64,000 bases of DNA from Rhodothermia bacterium (lineage in GTDB: Bacteria; Bacteroidota; Rhodothermia; Rhodothermales; UBA2364). Position numbers and translations under genes: made by a program. Below are positions 25,570 through 36,100 of the stretch, in pieces. The first letter of the stretch is position 1. Every line of letters starts with the position of its first letter. The stretch is taken from positions 1 to 64,000 of the forward strand of contig JAFLBZ010000005.1 in NCBI GenBank assembly GCA_017303715.1. The letters are read 5' to 3'. The notes below the pieces were generated by a model that was given only the letters and a program-made list of their open reading frames with translations, had not been told where the DNA came from and searched no databases.

Positions 25570-26655
25570 ATGAAAAGACCTTATTATATATTCTCAAGTG
25601 GGCGGCTTAAACGAAAGGATAATACGCTTTATCTGTATAAAATGGAGGGAGAGCGACAACCAGATGATAGCCCAGAGGCCGACGGTGCGCCCTCGGGAGC
25701 TGTCTTATCTGATAAATCGGTTTTGCCAATAGAGCAAGTAGAAGCGTTGTATTGTTTCGGAGAAATAGACCTGAACTCTAAGCTCATTACCTTTTTGGGC
25801 CAGCATCAAACTCCGGTTTTTTTCTTTGATTATTATGGCAACTTCACCGCAGCATTGTACCCGCGAGAGGCGCTGCTCTCTGGAAGGCTACATGTGGCAC
25901 AGGCGCGGCATTACCTAAAGCCTGCTTGGCGTATAAAACTGGCGCGTGCCTTTGTGGAAGCGGCGGCATATAACATCTTGCGTGTGCTTAAATATTACCA
26001 AACCCGTGTTACAGATGCACAGCAAACGGGCTTACAAGCAGGAATAGCACGGATTGAGATGTTGCGTGGACAGACGACCGCGTTTAACGAGGTGCAAGCA
26101 CTGATGGGCATCGAAGGTAACATCCGAGACACTTATTATTCGATGTGGGCCCACATTTTGGGAGAGGATGTCGCCAAAAAATTCCCTTTCGAGCGCAGAG
26201 AGAAAAACCCGCCCTCGAACGAAATGAATGCGCTTATCAGTTTTGGCAATGCTTTGTGTTATGGAACGGTACTTCGGCAAATTTATAGAACACCATTAGA
26301 CCCAACCATTAGTTATTTGCATGAGCCGGGAGACCGCCGTTTTTCATTGGCTTTGGATTTGAGCGAGGTGTTTAAGCCGTTATTGGTGGATCGTGCCATT
26401 TTTAAAATGCTCAAAACCAATGTCATTCAGCCCAAACATTTTGAGCCGAGGCTGGGAGGCGTATATCTAAAAGAAAGTGGCAGGCAAATTTTTGTGCAAC
26501 ATTGGGATGAGCGGCTAAGGACGGTCATTCAACACCGATCGCTTAACAGAAAGGTGAGCTACGAACGGCTGATCCGGTTAGATTGTTACGCCTTGATGAG
26601 GCACTTAATTGACCCAGACAAAGAGCCTTATACAGGTTTTAAAATGTGGTGGTAA
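25570..26655 (+). CDS. cas1: CRISPR integrase Cas1 with acidic N-terminal insertion
   Basis: Cas1 is the metal-dependent integrase that inserts new spacers with Cas2. It has 361 residues, about 25-30 more than most type I-B Cas1 proteins. The excess is visible at residues 24-52: after the conserved YYIFSSGRLKRKDNTLYLYK comes an acidic, Pro/Gly/Ser-rich stretch (GERQPDDSPEADGAPS) before the usual IPIEQVEALYCFGE-like segment (here LPIEQVEALYCFGEIDLN). The metal ligands are present: Glu in ALMGIEGNIRDTYY, His in SYLHEPGDRRFSLA, and the acidic residue in LDLSEVFKP. It ends GFKMWW, a common Cas1 terminus. The cas2 start is 6 bp downstream. Confidence 0.95.
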   Translation: MKRPYYIFSSGRLKRKDNTLYLYKMEGERQPDDSPEADGAPSGAVLSDKSVLPIEQVEALYCFGEIDLNSKLITFLGQHQTPVFFFDYYGNFTAALYPREALLSGRLHVAQARHYLKPAWRIKLARAFVEAAAYNILRVLKYYQTRVTDAQQTGLQAGIARIEMLRGQTTAFNEVQALMGIEGNIRDTYYSMWAHILGEDVAKKFPFERREKNPPSNEMNALISFGNALCYGTVLRQIYRTPLDPTISYLHEPGDRRFSLALDLSEVFKPLLVDRAIFKMLKTNVIQPKHFEPRLGGVYLKESGRQIFVQHWDERLRTVIQHRSLNRKVSYERLIRLDCYALMRHLIDPDKEPYTGFKMWW

Positions 26656-26661
26656 AAGAGC

Positions 26662-26925
26662 ATGTTTGTTATTGCTGTTTATGATGTAGAAGCAAAGCGC
26701 TGTGCCAAAATGCTGAAACTTTTCAGGCAGTATTTGGTTTGGGTGCAAAATTCCGTCTTTGAGGGCGAATTAACGGAGTCGCAGTACAAAGCTTTGCAAC
26801 AACGCGCCCTTAAGCTTATGGATCCTTTGACGGATAGTGTGGTCTTTTATCAATTGGGCCACGAAAAATATGTTCGACGACATGCCTTAGGTATTGAAAA
26901 AGAAGAACATAGCCGCTTTATCTAA
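26662..26925 (+). CDS. cas2: CRISPR adaptation protein Cas2
   Basis: Cas2 dimerises and bridges two Cas1 dimers in the integrase complex. It has 87 residues, the normal size. The N-terminal MFVIAVYDVEAKRCAKMLK gives the ferredoxin-fold first strand with the conserved Asp. The pattern LFRQYLVWVQNSVFEGELTE is the usual second part, and DSVVFYQL is the third strand. It is the last gene of the cas operon and is followed by the array leader. The tail (RRHALGIEKEEHSRFI) ends with a Phe-Ile pair as often seen in type I-B. Confidence 0.95.
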   Translation: MFVIAVYDVEAKRCAKMLKLFRQYLVWVQNSVFEGELTESQYKALQQRALKLMDPLTDSVVFYQLGHEKYVRRHALGIEKEEHSRFI

Positions 26926-27131
26926 TCGTCGGGCTAATGAAATTTTATATTTATGTTGCTTCTTTGCAGCATTTATGCCCTTGTTTTCGAGGTAAGTCAT
27001 TGTTATTTAAGAGTCGTCGTATGGCGGGGATTTTTACAGCATCCCCACCTGACGACTTTTAGGGGTTGCTTTCAAAACCATAATCGCTTAAATTGAGTCA
27101 AATTCAACGGTTTACCCCGTTTTTTTCGCGG
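26926..27131 (+). promoter_or_regulatory. CRISPR leader with two inverted repeats
   Basis: This 206-bp region between cas2 and the first repeat is the expected leader, carrying the array promoter and the integration signals. It has a long hairpin: AGTCGTC (27012-27018) with GACGACT (27051-27057), and inside it GGGGA (27026-27030) with TCCCC (27042-27046). A second stem, AACGG (27106-27110) with CCGTT (27117-27121), is followed by six Ts and ends 5 bp before repeat 1. The first could terminate the cas operon; the second is terminator-like but sits where the promoter-proximal transcript must pass, so a recognition role in adaptation is possible. Confidence 0.65.
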
Positions 27132-30100
27132 CTTTTAATCGCACCTTCGGGTATTGAAATTACAAAGTAGTGCTTTCGACGTCGAACATAAATATGTCTT
27201 TTAATCGCACCTTCGGGTATTGAAATTAAGACCCAGAAATTTCATTCCGTTTCCAGACCCCTTTTAATCGCACCTTCGGGTATTGAAATGCGGTTTTTAG
27301 TGATCTTTCACGGTGTGAGTTAACCTTTTAATCGCACCTTCGGGTATTGAAATATTTTGAACCCATCAACATAATCTGAAGTCATCTCCACTTTTAATCG
27401 CACCTTCGGGTATTGAAATTTCTGCACTTGCCCAGCCGCAATCGCCGTCGTCCACTTTTAATCGCACCTTCGGGTATTGAAATCAGTGCCGCTTTTTGGG
27501 ATGAAACGGCATGGGATGACTTTTAATCGCACCTTCGGGTATTGAAATTTTTGTTTGTTTTCCAAATAAGTTTAATTGGTTATGCTTTTAATCGCACCTT
27601 CGGGTATTGAAATATCGAAGCCAAAAACCGTTCATACGCCGCCGCCACTTCTTTTAATCGCACCTTCGGGTATTGAAATTTCATACGCCGCCGCCACTTC
27701 AGGTATTGATTTAATCTTTTAATCGCACCTTCGGGTATTGAAATCTGAAAAAGCCCGGGCAACGCTTTTGGCGTTGAATGCTTTTAATCGCACCTTCGGG
27801 TATTGAAATTTCTAGTTTCTTCGTTATATTTAGGTTTAGCACCCGCTTTTAATCGCACCTTCGGGTATTGAAATTAGCTATCGTTTCCGTGCCCGTCCTT
27901 CCATTGTAAGCCTTTTAATCGCACCTTCGGGTATTGAAATGCGTTTGTCAGGTTCGCACCTTTGAAGTTTGCCCCCCCTTTTAATCGCACCTTCGGGTAT
28001 TGAAATGTGGGTAAAACCATTCTGGTTTCTCCATTTCATCCACTTTTAATCGCACCTTCGGGTATTGAAATTCGTGTATTCATGATGTCGGATATTACGA
28101 TCTTTAGTCTTTTAATCGCACCTTCGGGTATTGAAATAAGTTGGGCGGTCAATTATCTGGCCATCAATCCCAGCTTTTAATCGCACCTTCGGGTATTGAA
28201 ATTTTCTTGCCTTCTGCTCTATTAAGCGAAGGTATCCTCTTTTAATCGCACCTTCGGGTATTGAAATTCACAATGCTTGTGAATGGAACCCTTTTACATT
28301 CAACTTTTAATCGCACCTTCGGGTATTGAAATCTTCTATATACATCAATGTCCCCAACCCCATCGTGGCTTTTAATCGCACCTTCGGGTATTGAAATGCG
28401 TTTATGATTTTATTAAAATATGCGCGTCACTGCTTTTAATCGCACCTTCGGGTATTGAAATTTCCAAAACGCACCTGAGTGGCGAAGTAGCCAAGGTGCT
28501 TTTAATCGCACCTTCGGGTATTGAAATTTATCCGTTTCAGGATTCTCTTTTTGCCCAAGATGCTTTTAATCGCACCTTCGGGTATTGAAATTTTTGTTTG
28601 TTTTTTAACTTGAACACAATATAGAACACTTTTAATCGCACCTTCGGGTATTGAAATTTACCCTGAACTCTAGGTAGGCGGAATAGCGTACCCTTTTAAT
28701 CGCACCTTCGGGTATTGAAATGAATTTGGAGAATTGAAGCCTGTCCCAGATCAAAAGGCTTTTAATCGCACCTTCGGGTATTGAAATAAATCGTTGTGGC
28801 TATCAATTACACCACTCAGAACCTTTTAATCGCACCTTCGGGTATTGAAATCTTGTATTGTCGGCAATTATTGCGATAATGACGGACTTTTAATCGCACC
28901 TTCGGGTATTGAAATTTTTCGGTTCCGGTGCTGGTGGCATCGCATTTTTTACTTTTAATCGCACCTTCGGGTATTGAAATGAAACTATCCATCGCATGAT
29001 CATTCATTTTCAGCGCTTTTAATCGCACCTTCGGGTATTGAAATACTTCCACACGCCTAAACCCAATCCTTGCCCCTAACTTTTAATCGCACCTTCGGGT
29101 ATTGAAATTCAGGATTGTAAACGGGGTCTTTTAGTTGACCTTCGCTTTTAATCGCACCTTCGGGTATTGAAATGAAAGCGATGGAGTATTTGCCCGTCGA
29201 ATCTTGACCCTTTTAATCGCACCTTCGGGTATTGAAATATCGCTTGTGCTACATCCTCAGTGCTTGCCTGTGTCTTTTAATCGCACCTTCGGGTATTGAA
29301 ATTTCCTTTCAGGTATTTCACAAGTTTGTCTTTGTCCCCTTTTAATCGCACCTTCGGGTATTGAAATCTCATTTGCCAAAGAAAAGACCGATACAGCCTT
29401 TTCTCTTTTAATCGCACCTTCGGGTATTGAAATTTCAATGTCTTTGAAACAGCATTTAACGAGGTTTTACTTTTAATCGCACCTTCGGGTATTGAAATGA
29501 CGATCCAAAAATGGATTTCATACCCATCAACACCCTTTTAATCGCACCTTCGGGTATTGAAATTTCATGCGCCGCCGCCACTTCAGGTATTGATTTAATA
29601 CTTTTAATCGCACCTTCGGGTATTGAAATTAGAATACTACTGTGGTGGTTATAACTGTCGTCACGCTTTTAATCGCACCTTCGGGTATTGAAATTTTCTA
29701 CAAAGACGCATCAGGAGTTGGTCTCACGCTTTTAATCGCACCTTCGGGTATTGAAATAATACACGTAAATCCAATAAATCTCAACCCTAAACACTTTTAA
29801 TCGCACCTTCGGGTATTGAAATCAAATTCGGCCTCAAACATTGGGGAACCTGACTTCTTTTAATCGCACCTTCGGGTATTGAAATTCGGATTTTGGTTCA
29901 TCGTTTGACACCACGACCGTTCTTTTAATCGCACCTTCGGGTATTGAAATGAAATGCAACACAGTTGTTTTTTGATAAACTTTATGTCTTTTAATCGCAC
30001 CTTCGGGTATTGAAATTTCACATTTATCGGGATGTTTATAATTGGGTTGTTACTTTTAATCGCACCTTCGGGTATTGAAATTTGGATGAACTCGGCGGTC

Positions 30101-33100
30101 TGGCACGGCTTGGTTTTCCTTTTAATCGCACCTTCGGGTATTGAAATAAGATTTGCCAAACTACAAGATGCTAACCTTGAAGCTTTTAATCGCACCTTCG
30201 GGTATTGAAATATTTTTAAACTTATTCAAGCGCCAATCGGATGATACTTTTAATCGCACCTTCGGGTATTGAAATCTTTGAATTACTATCGAAGGAAGGC
30301 ATGGCTCTTTGTCTTTTAATCGCACCTTCGGGTATTGAAATAAGTCGGGTTTTCACCTGCGGCAAGTAGTAACCCAGCCTTTTAATCGCACCTTCGGGTA
30401 TTGAAATTTATTTCCAAAGATTGTTCTGGAAATATTACAGGTCTTTTAATCGCACCTTCGGGTATTGAAATTGTAAAAGAGTGCGGGATAGAGGGTTTGC
30501 GGAAGCCTTTTAATCGCACCTTCGGGTATTGAAATTTTCATCCCAAAAAGCGGCACTGCCGGAAAAACGCTTTTAATCGCACCTTCGGGTATTGAAATCG
30601 AGCATTGACGTGGGATCAAGGAACCTTGAAATGACTTTTAATCGCACCTTCGGGTATTGAAATATCCAAACTTTGGGCAAGCGGACAAGCGATCATCGCC
30701 TTTTAATCGCACCTTCGGGTATTGAAATAAAACAATAGCCCCCCCAATGATGGAAACAAGCCCACTTTTAATCGCACCTTCGGGTATTGAAATTCGTCAT
30801 TAAAAACGAGCTTTATTTAGCTGGTGAGACTTTTAATCGCACCTTCGGGTATTGAAATGCGGGTAACACGGTAACTTCGGCATTGACAACGGCGCTTTTA
30901 ATCGCACCTTCGGGTATTGAAATTTTCTTTGGCGGGAGAAATCGTTTCTCTTGTGAAAACCTTTTAATCGCACCTTCGGGTATTGAAATCGAAATTTTTT
31001 AGAGGCTTGTTCCGGTTTGTCAACACTTTTAATCGCACCTTCGGGTATTGAAATTTCACACTTTTCTCAAAATGCCCTAACAATTCCCCTTTTAATCGCA
31101 CCTTCGGGTATTGAAATACGTTTCCCGTGATAACATAGCCGCCCGAAGCAAGCTCTTTTAATCGCACCTTCGGGTATTGAAATGCCTTATAGCTCATTCA
31201 ATGAGACTACCAAATTGACACTTTTAATCGCACCTTCGGGTATTGAAATTAACGTTCACTGCTGTACTGACACCGACCGACCAAGCTTTTAATCGCACCT
31301 TCGGGTATTGAAATATTGAACCCTGAAATGATATTTGACGTGTTACGGACTTTTAATCGCACCTTCGGGTATTGAAATCCTCATGCCCCGCAATTTGATA
31401 ATCGCGGAGGGCAAACTTTTAATCGCACCTTCGGGTATTGAAATGAATTGAGGAGGTGATGAATGCACATGACGAATCGTCTTTTAATCGCACCTTCGGG
31501 TATTGAAATCAAACTCATAGGCATGAAGGTGTTCTTCATGATTGCCCCTTTTAATCGCACCTTCGGGTATTGAAATTTTTTTTTAATAGCGCAATTTGGG
31601 AATCGGTAGCCGCCTTTTAATCGCACCTTCGGGTATTGAAATCTTTGTCGATGCTAACTTAACGTTGGCACGTTTTACTTTTAATCGCACCTTCGGGTAT
31701 TGAAATTTGACCTCAAATCTACAATCGCTTATTAGTGGATACTTTTAATCGCACCTTCGGGTATTGAAATTCCCATCGGCAAAAGCCGCGTGAACGGCGC
31801 TTGTGCTTTTAATCGCACCTTCGGGTATTGAAATACAAATAAGGATTTATTTGTTTGATTTTGGCGGCGCTTTTAATCGCACCTTCGGGTATTGAAATAT
31901 GGGATGTTCGTGGCTTCCTGAGTGACATCAAGTCTTTTAATCGCACCTTCGGGTATTGAAATTTGTTTATTAATAATTGATTTAGGTACACCTTGACACT
32001 TTTAATCGCACCTTCGGGTATTGAAATACAACGCTTTAACCAATTCTTTATTCGCCTGTATCCTTTTAATCGCACCTTCGGGTATTGAAATAACGCTCAC
32101 GGGATCATCACGGGTGGTATCGAAATCTTTTAATCGCACCTTCGGGTATTGAAATCATTTAAAAATTTGTCTGGACAATATCAATCTGGGGCACTTTTAA
32201 TCGCACCTTCGGGTATTGAAATAAAAATATTTACTTCTTTGCGGCTAAGGTCGCTCCCTTTTAATCGCACCTTCGGGTATTGAAATGTCTTGAGGAACGT
32301 CGCTTTCCAAACGGGAACAAACGCTTTTAATCGCACCTTCGGGTATTGAAATTTGCATTGGGTGTACCGAACGCTTTCGTAAATGGTTCTTTTAATCGCA
32401 CCTTCGGGTATTGAAATTCCTTAGCGATTAGCCAATTTATTAGGGCAATAGGGCTTTTAATCGCACCTTCGGGTATTGAAATTTTGTTCATCAAATTATT
32501 ATACCATAATAAATTTTCTTTTAATCGCACCTTCGGGTATTGAAATAAAGCACAGGACAGCAGATGTGCGGAAACGGACAGGCTTTTAATCGCACCTTCG
32601 GGTATTGAAATTTCTATCGGCCTCTGCGATGGCCTCCTTAAAACTGACTTTTAATCGCACCTTCGGGTATTGAAATTTCGGCCTTATAATGTGATTCGCT
32701 GATTCTGCGAACTTTTAATCGCACCTTCGGGTATTGAAATTCCCAAGCCCGTCTTTAAAGAACCTGCATAACTGGCTTTTAATCGCACCTTCGGGTATTG
32801 AAATTTCCTTTCAGGTATTTCACAAGTTTGTCTTTGTCCCTTTTAATCGCACCTTCGGGTATTGAAATAGATCGCATAGCACGCGACAGAGAAATGGAAG
32901 AGGCTTTTAATCGCACCTTCGGGTATTGAAATTTCTGTGTTTCAGGTATATCAAATTAGCCTCTGTCACTTTTAATCGCACCTTCGGGTATTGAAATCTC
33001 CTTGTTCTTGTTTCGGTATTGTCCACGAGATGCTTTTAATCGCACCTTCGGGTATTGAAATTTTTTAGCTCCATGATGGTATTTTCCCATGTGTCCCCTT

Positions 33101-36100
33101 TTAATCGCACCTTCGGGTATTGAAATATAGGCTTGATCCCAGCGGCGTTGAACAACCAAAACACTTTTAATCGCACCTTCGGGTATTGAAATCCGCATAC
33201 GCAAGATGCGGATGTGTCCGGTAGGGCGGCTTTTAATCGCACCTTCGGGTATTGAAATCTTGGTTATCAATCATGATCAAGGAACGAACGATGCTTTTAA
33301 TCGCACCTTCGGGTATTGAAATGAAAGTTCACTTTCAAGGCTCCCAATGTATTCACTACTTTTAATCGCACCTTCGGGTATTGAAATTGGCCAAGGCGCT
33401 GAAGGGTGACCATGGCGGGTTTCTTTTAATCGCACCTTCGGGTATTGAAATCAGCATGATACAAATACTGCGTATCGTCAGCGTCTTCTTTTAATCGCAC
33501 CTTCGGGTATTGAAATTCTTGGTGTCCCTCAGATATAGAAACCCGTGATCACTTTTAATCGCACCTTCGGGTATTGAAATTCGGCACAGAACAGCCACAA
33601 AAAGCGCCCTAAATCATCTTTTAATCGCACCTTCGGGTATTGAAATAAATTGGGCTGGTTCTCAAGGCTGAGATGAAATCGCACTTTTAATCGCACCTTC
33701 GGGTATTGAAATTTGTGGTTTGGCAGGCATGGCATTGGATGGTTCCCGCTTTTAATCGCACCTTCGGGTATTGAAATGTCAATAACCTCGCTTAGTAACG
33801 GGTCGTTAAGCGCTTTTAATCGCACCTTCGGGTATTGAAATCAGACCATTACGATGGTGCGCGCGTGCTGGGGAATCCTTTTAATCGCACCTTCGGGTAT
33901 TGAAATGAACGACGGGAGCGCTCGGCGAGCATCTTGTTCACCTCTTTTAATCGCACCTTCGGGTATTGAAATCCAGCAGGCTTTGCGTTGGGCACGGTTG
34001 ATCCTGCTTTTAATCGCACCTTCGGGTATTGAAATTTTTTTTCTCCGTTTTGGTTATTGTTTAGTTCCTTCTTTTAATCGCACCTTCGGGTATTGAAATT
34101 TGTATTTTTCCTGCTCTTTTTGAATCACCTTCGCACTTTTAATCGCACCTTCGGGTATTGAAATTCTGGCGTTTTGTCTTCAAGAGACATCACGTCAAAC
34201 TTTTAATCGCACCTTCGGGTATTGAAATGAACATTCTTTTGTCCACCAGATAGATACCAGCAGGCTTTTAATCGCACCTTCGGGTATTGAAATTAGTTCT
34301 GAAGCCTCAGATTTTAAATCTTCGGCCTTCTTTTAATCGCACCTTCGGGTATTGAAATCGTGCCATAACTTATCCTATCGGTGTCAAATGTTTCTTTTAA
34401 TCGCACCTTCGGGTATTGAAATGAATCTGTTGTGAACTGGACAGAACGTGATGGGGCTATACTTTTAATCGCACCTTCGGGTATTGAAATTTGATAAAGA
34501 AGGGAATGCAATCTTAGTTACACACTTTTAATCGCACCTTCGGGTATTGAAATGCCAATATATTGCCCTGTGAACCCAAATTCCCGTCCCTTTTAATCGC
34601 ACCTTCGGGTATTGAAATTATGGTTCGATGCAATGTGATTGGGATAAGGCCGTGCTTTTAATCGCACCTTCGGGTATTGAAATTGCTTTGCGATGTGGCG
34701 GTTCCAAGGCACTTACTTTCTTTTAATCGCACCTTCGGGTATTGAAATCGATGGTTGAGTTTTATTCAATTTATCCTTCCCCACTTTTAATCGCACCTTC
34801 GGGTATTGAAATTTTTTGTCAGGAACTGGCCTCAACTCGCCAAACTCCTTTTAATCGCACCTTCGGGTATTGAAATTCAATGGCTATTTCTGTATAACGA
34901 GTATCAAAATGCTTTTAATCGCACCTTCGGGTATTGAAATCCTACTTTGATGGTAGTTTCACCTGCTTTGCTTCCGCTTTTAATCGCACCTTCGGGTATT
35001 GAAATACTTCCCGATAAGATGGTTTGCATAAGTCGGTATCCCTTTTAATCGCACCTTCGGGTATTGAAATGCTATGGTAGGTGCATATCCACTTAGGACT
35101 TTCTGTGCTTTTAATCGCACCTTCGGGTATTGAAATTGTTATCCACATGGTGTAAAAGAGCCTGCGTCTGACGCTTTTAATCGCACCTTCGGGTATTGAA
35201 ATGACTGGTATAGATTAAACATTGAAGGCTCAAGTGCCCTTTTAATCGCACCTTCGGGTATTGAAATCACCGCAACACGTTGCCCAAACTGGTCAATAGA
35301 CCCTTTTAATCGCACCTTCGGGTATTGAAATTTATTGATCCTTCTTTTCTTCTCTTCTTCACTCTTACTTTTAATCGCACCTTCGGGTATTGAAATTTCT
35401 TCTTGAGTATCAAGAAGGAGCTTGGAAGATGTCTTTTAATCGCACCTTCGGGTATTGAAATTTGTTTTCTTTCGTCAAAATCAACCATTACACCCCACTT
35501 TTAATCGCACCTTCGGGTATTGAAATACGATAGGAGGTGTTAGGGTTAAATCAAATTGCTTTCTTTTAATCGCACCTTCGGGTATTGAAATTAAGGTAAA
35601 TCTGCAAGGATTAACTGAACTGATTTACTTTTAATCGCACCTTCGGGTATTGAAATACATTTAATAAACGAAATTGAAGCGCAAATTAGGGAGCTTTTAA
35701 TCGCACCTTCGGGTATTGAAATACAGCACAAATTTCAACTCATTTGCCATTACACCTCCTTTTAATCGCACCTTCGGGTATTGAAATTTGTTTTTTTATA
35801 CGTTTTTTATAAGCCATCCGGTCCTTTTAATCGCACCTTCGGGTATTGAAATTTGGGATACGGTTCCTAAAGGCAACCGCTTAACTTACTTTTAATCGCA
35901 CCTTCGGGTATTGAAATTCAAATTTCGCAAATACTGCTCTGCCAGTGGTGCAACTTTTAATCGCACCTTCGGGTATTGAAATAAGGGGGGACTCTGGAAT
36001 ACACCGCCCCTCATTGTGCCTTTTAATCGCACCTTCGGGTATTGAAATAATTTTCCAGTTCTCGTCGGTACAATCTCCAAATACCCACTTTTAATCGCAC

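Noticed and set aside
27549-28628. Spacers 7 and 23 both begin TTTTGTTTGTTTT
   Set aside because: The shared 13 bases are low-complexity T/G sequence and the rest differs, so a common target is not supported.
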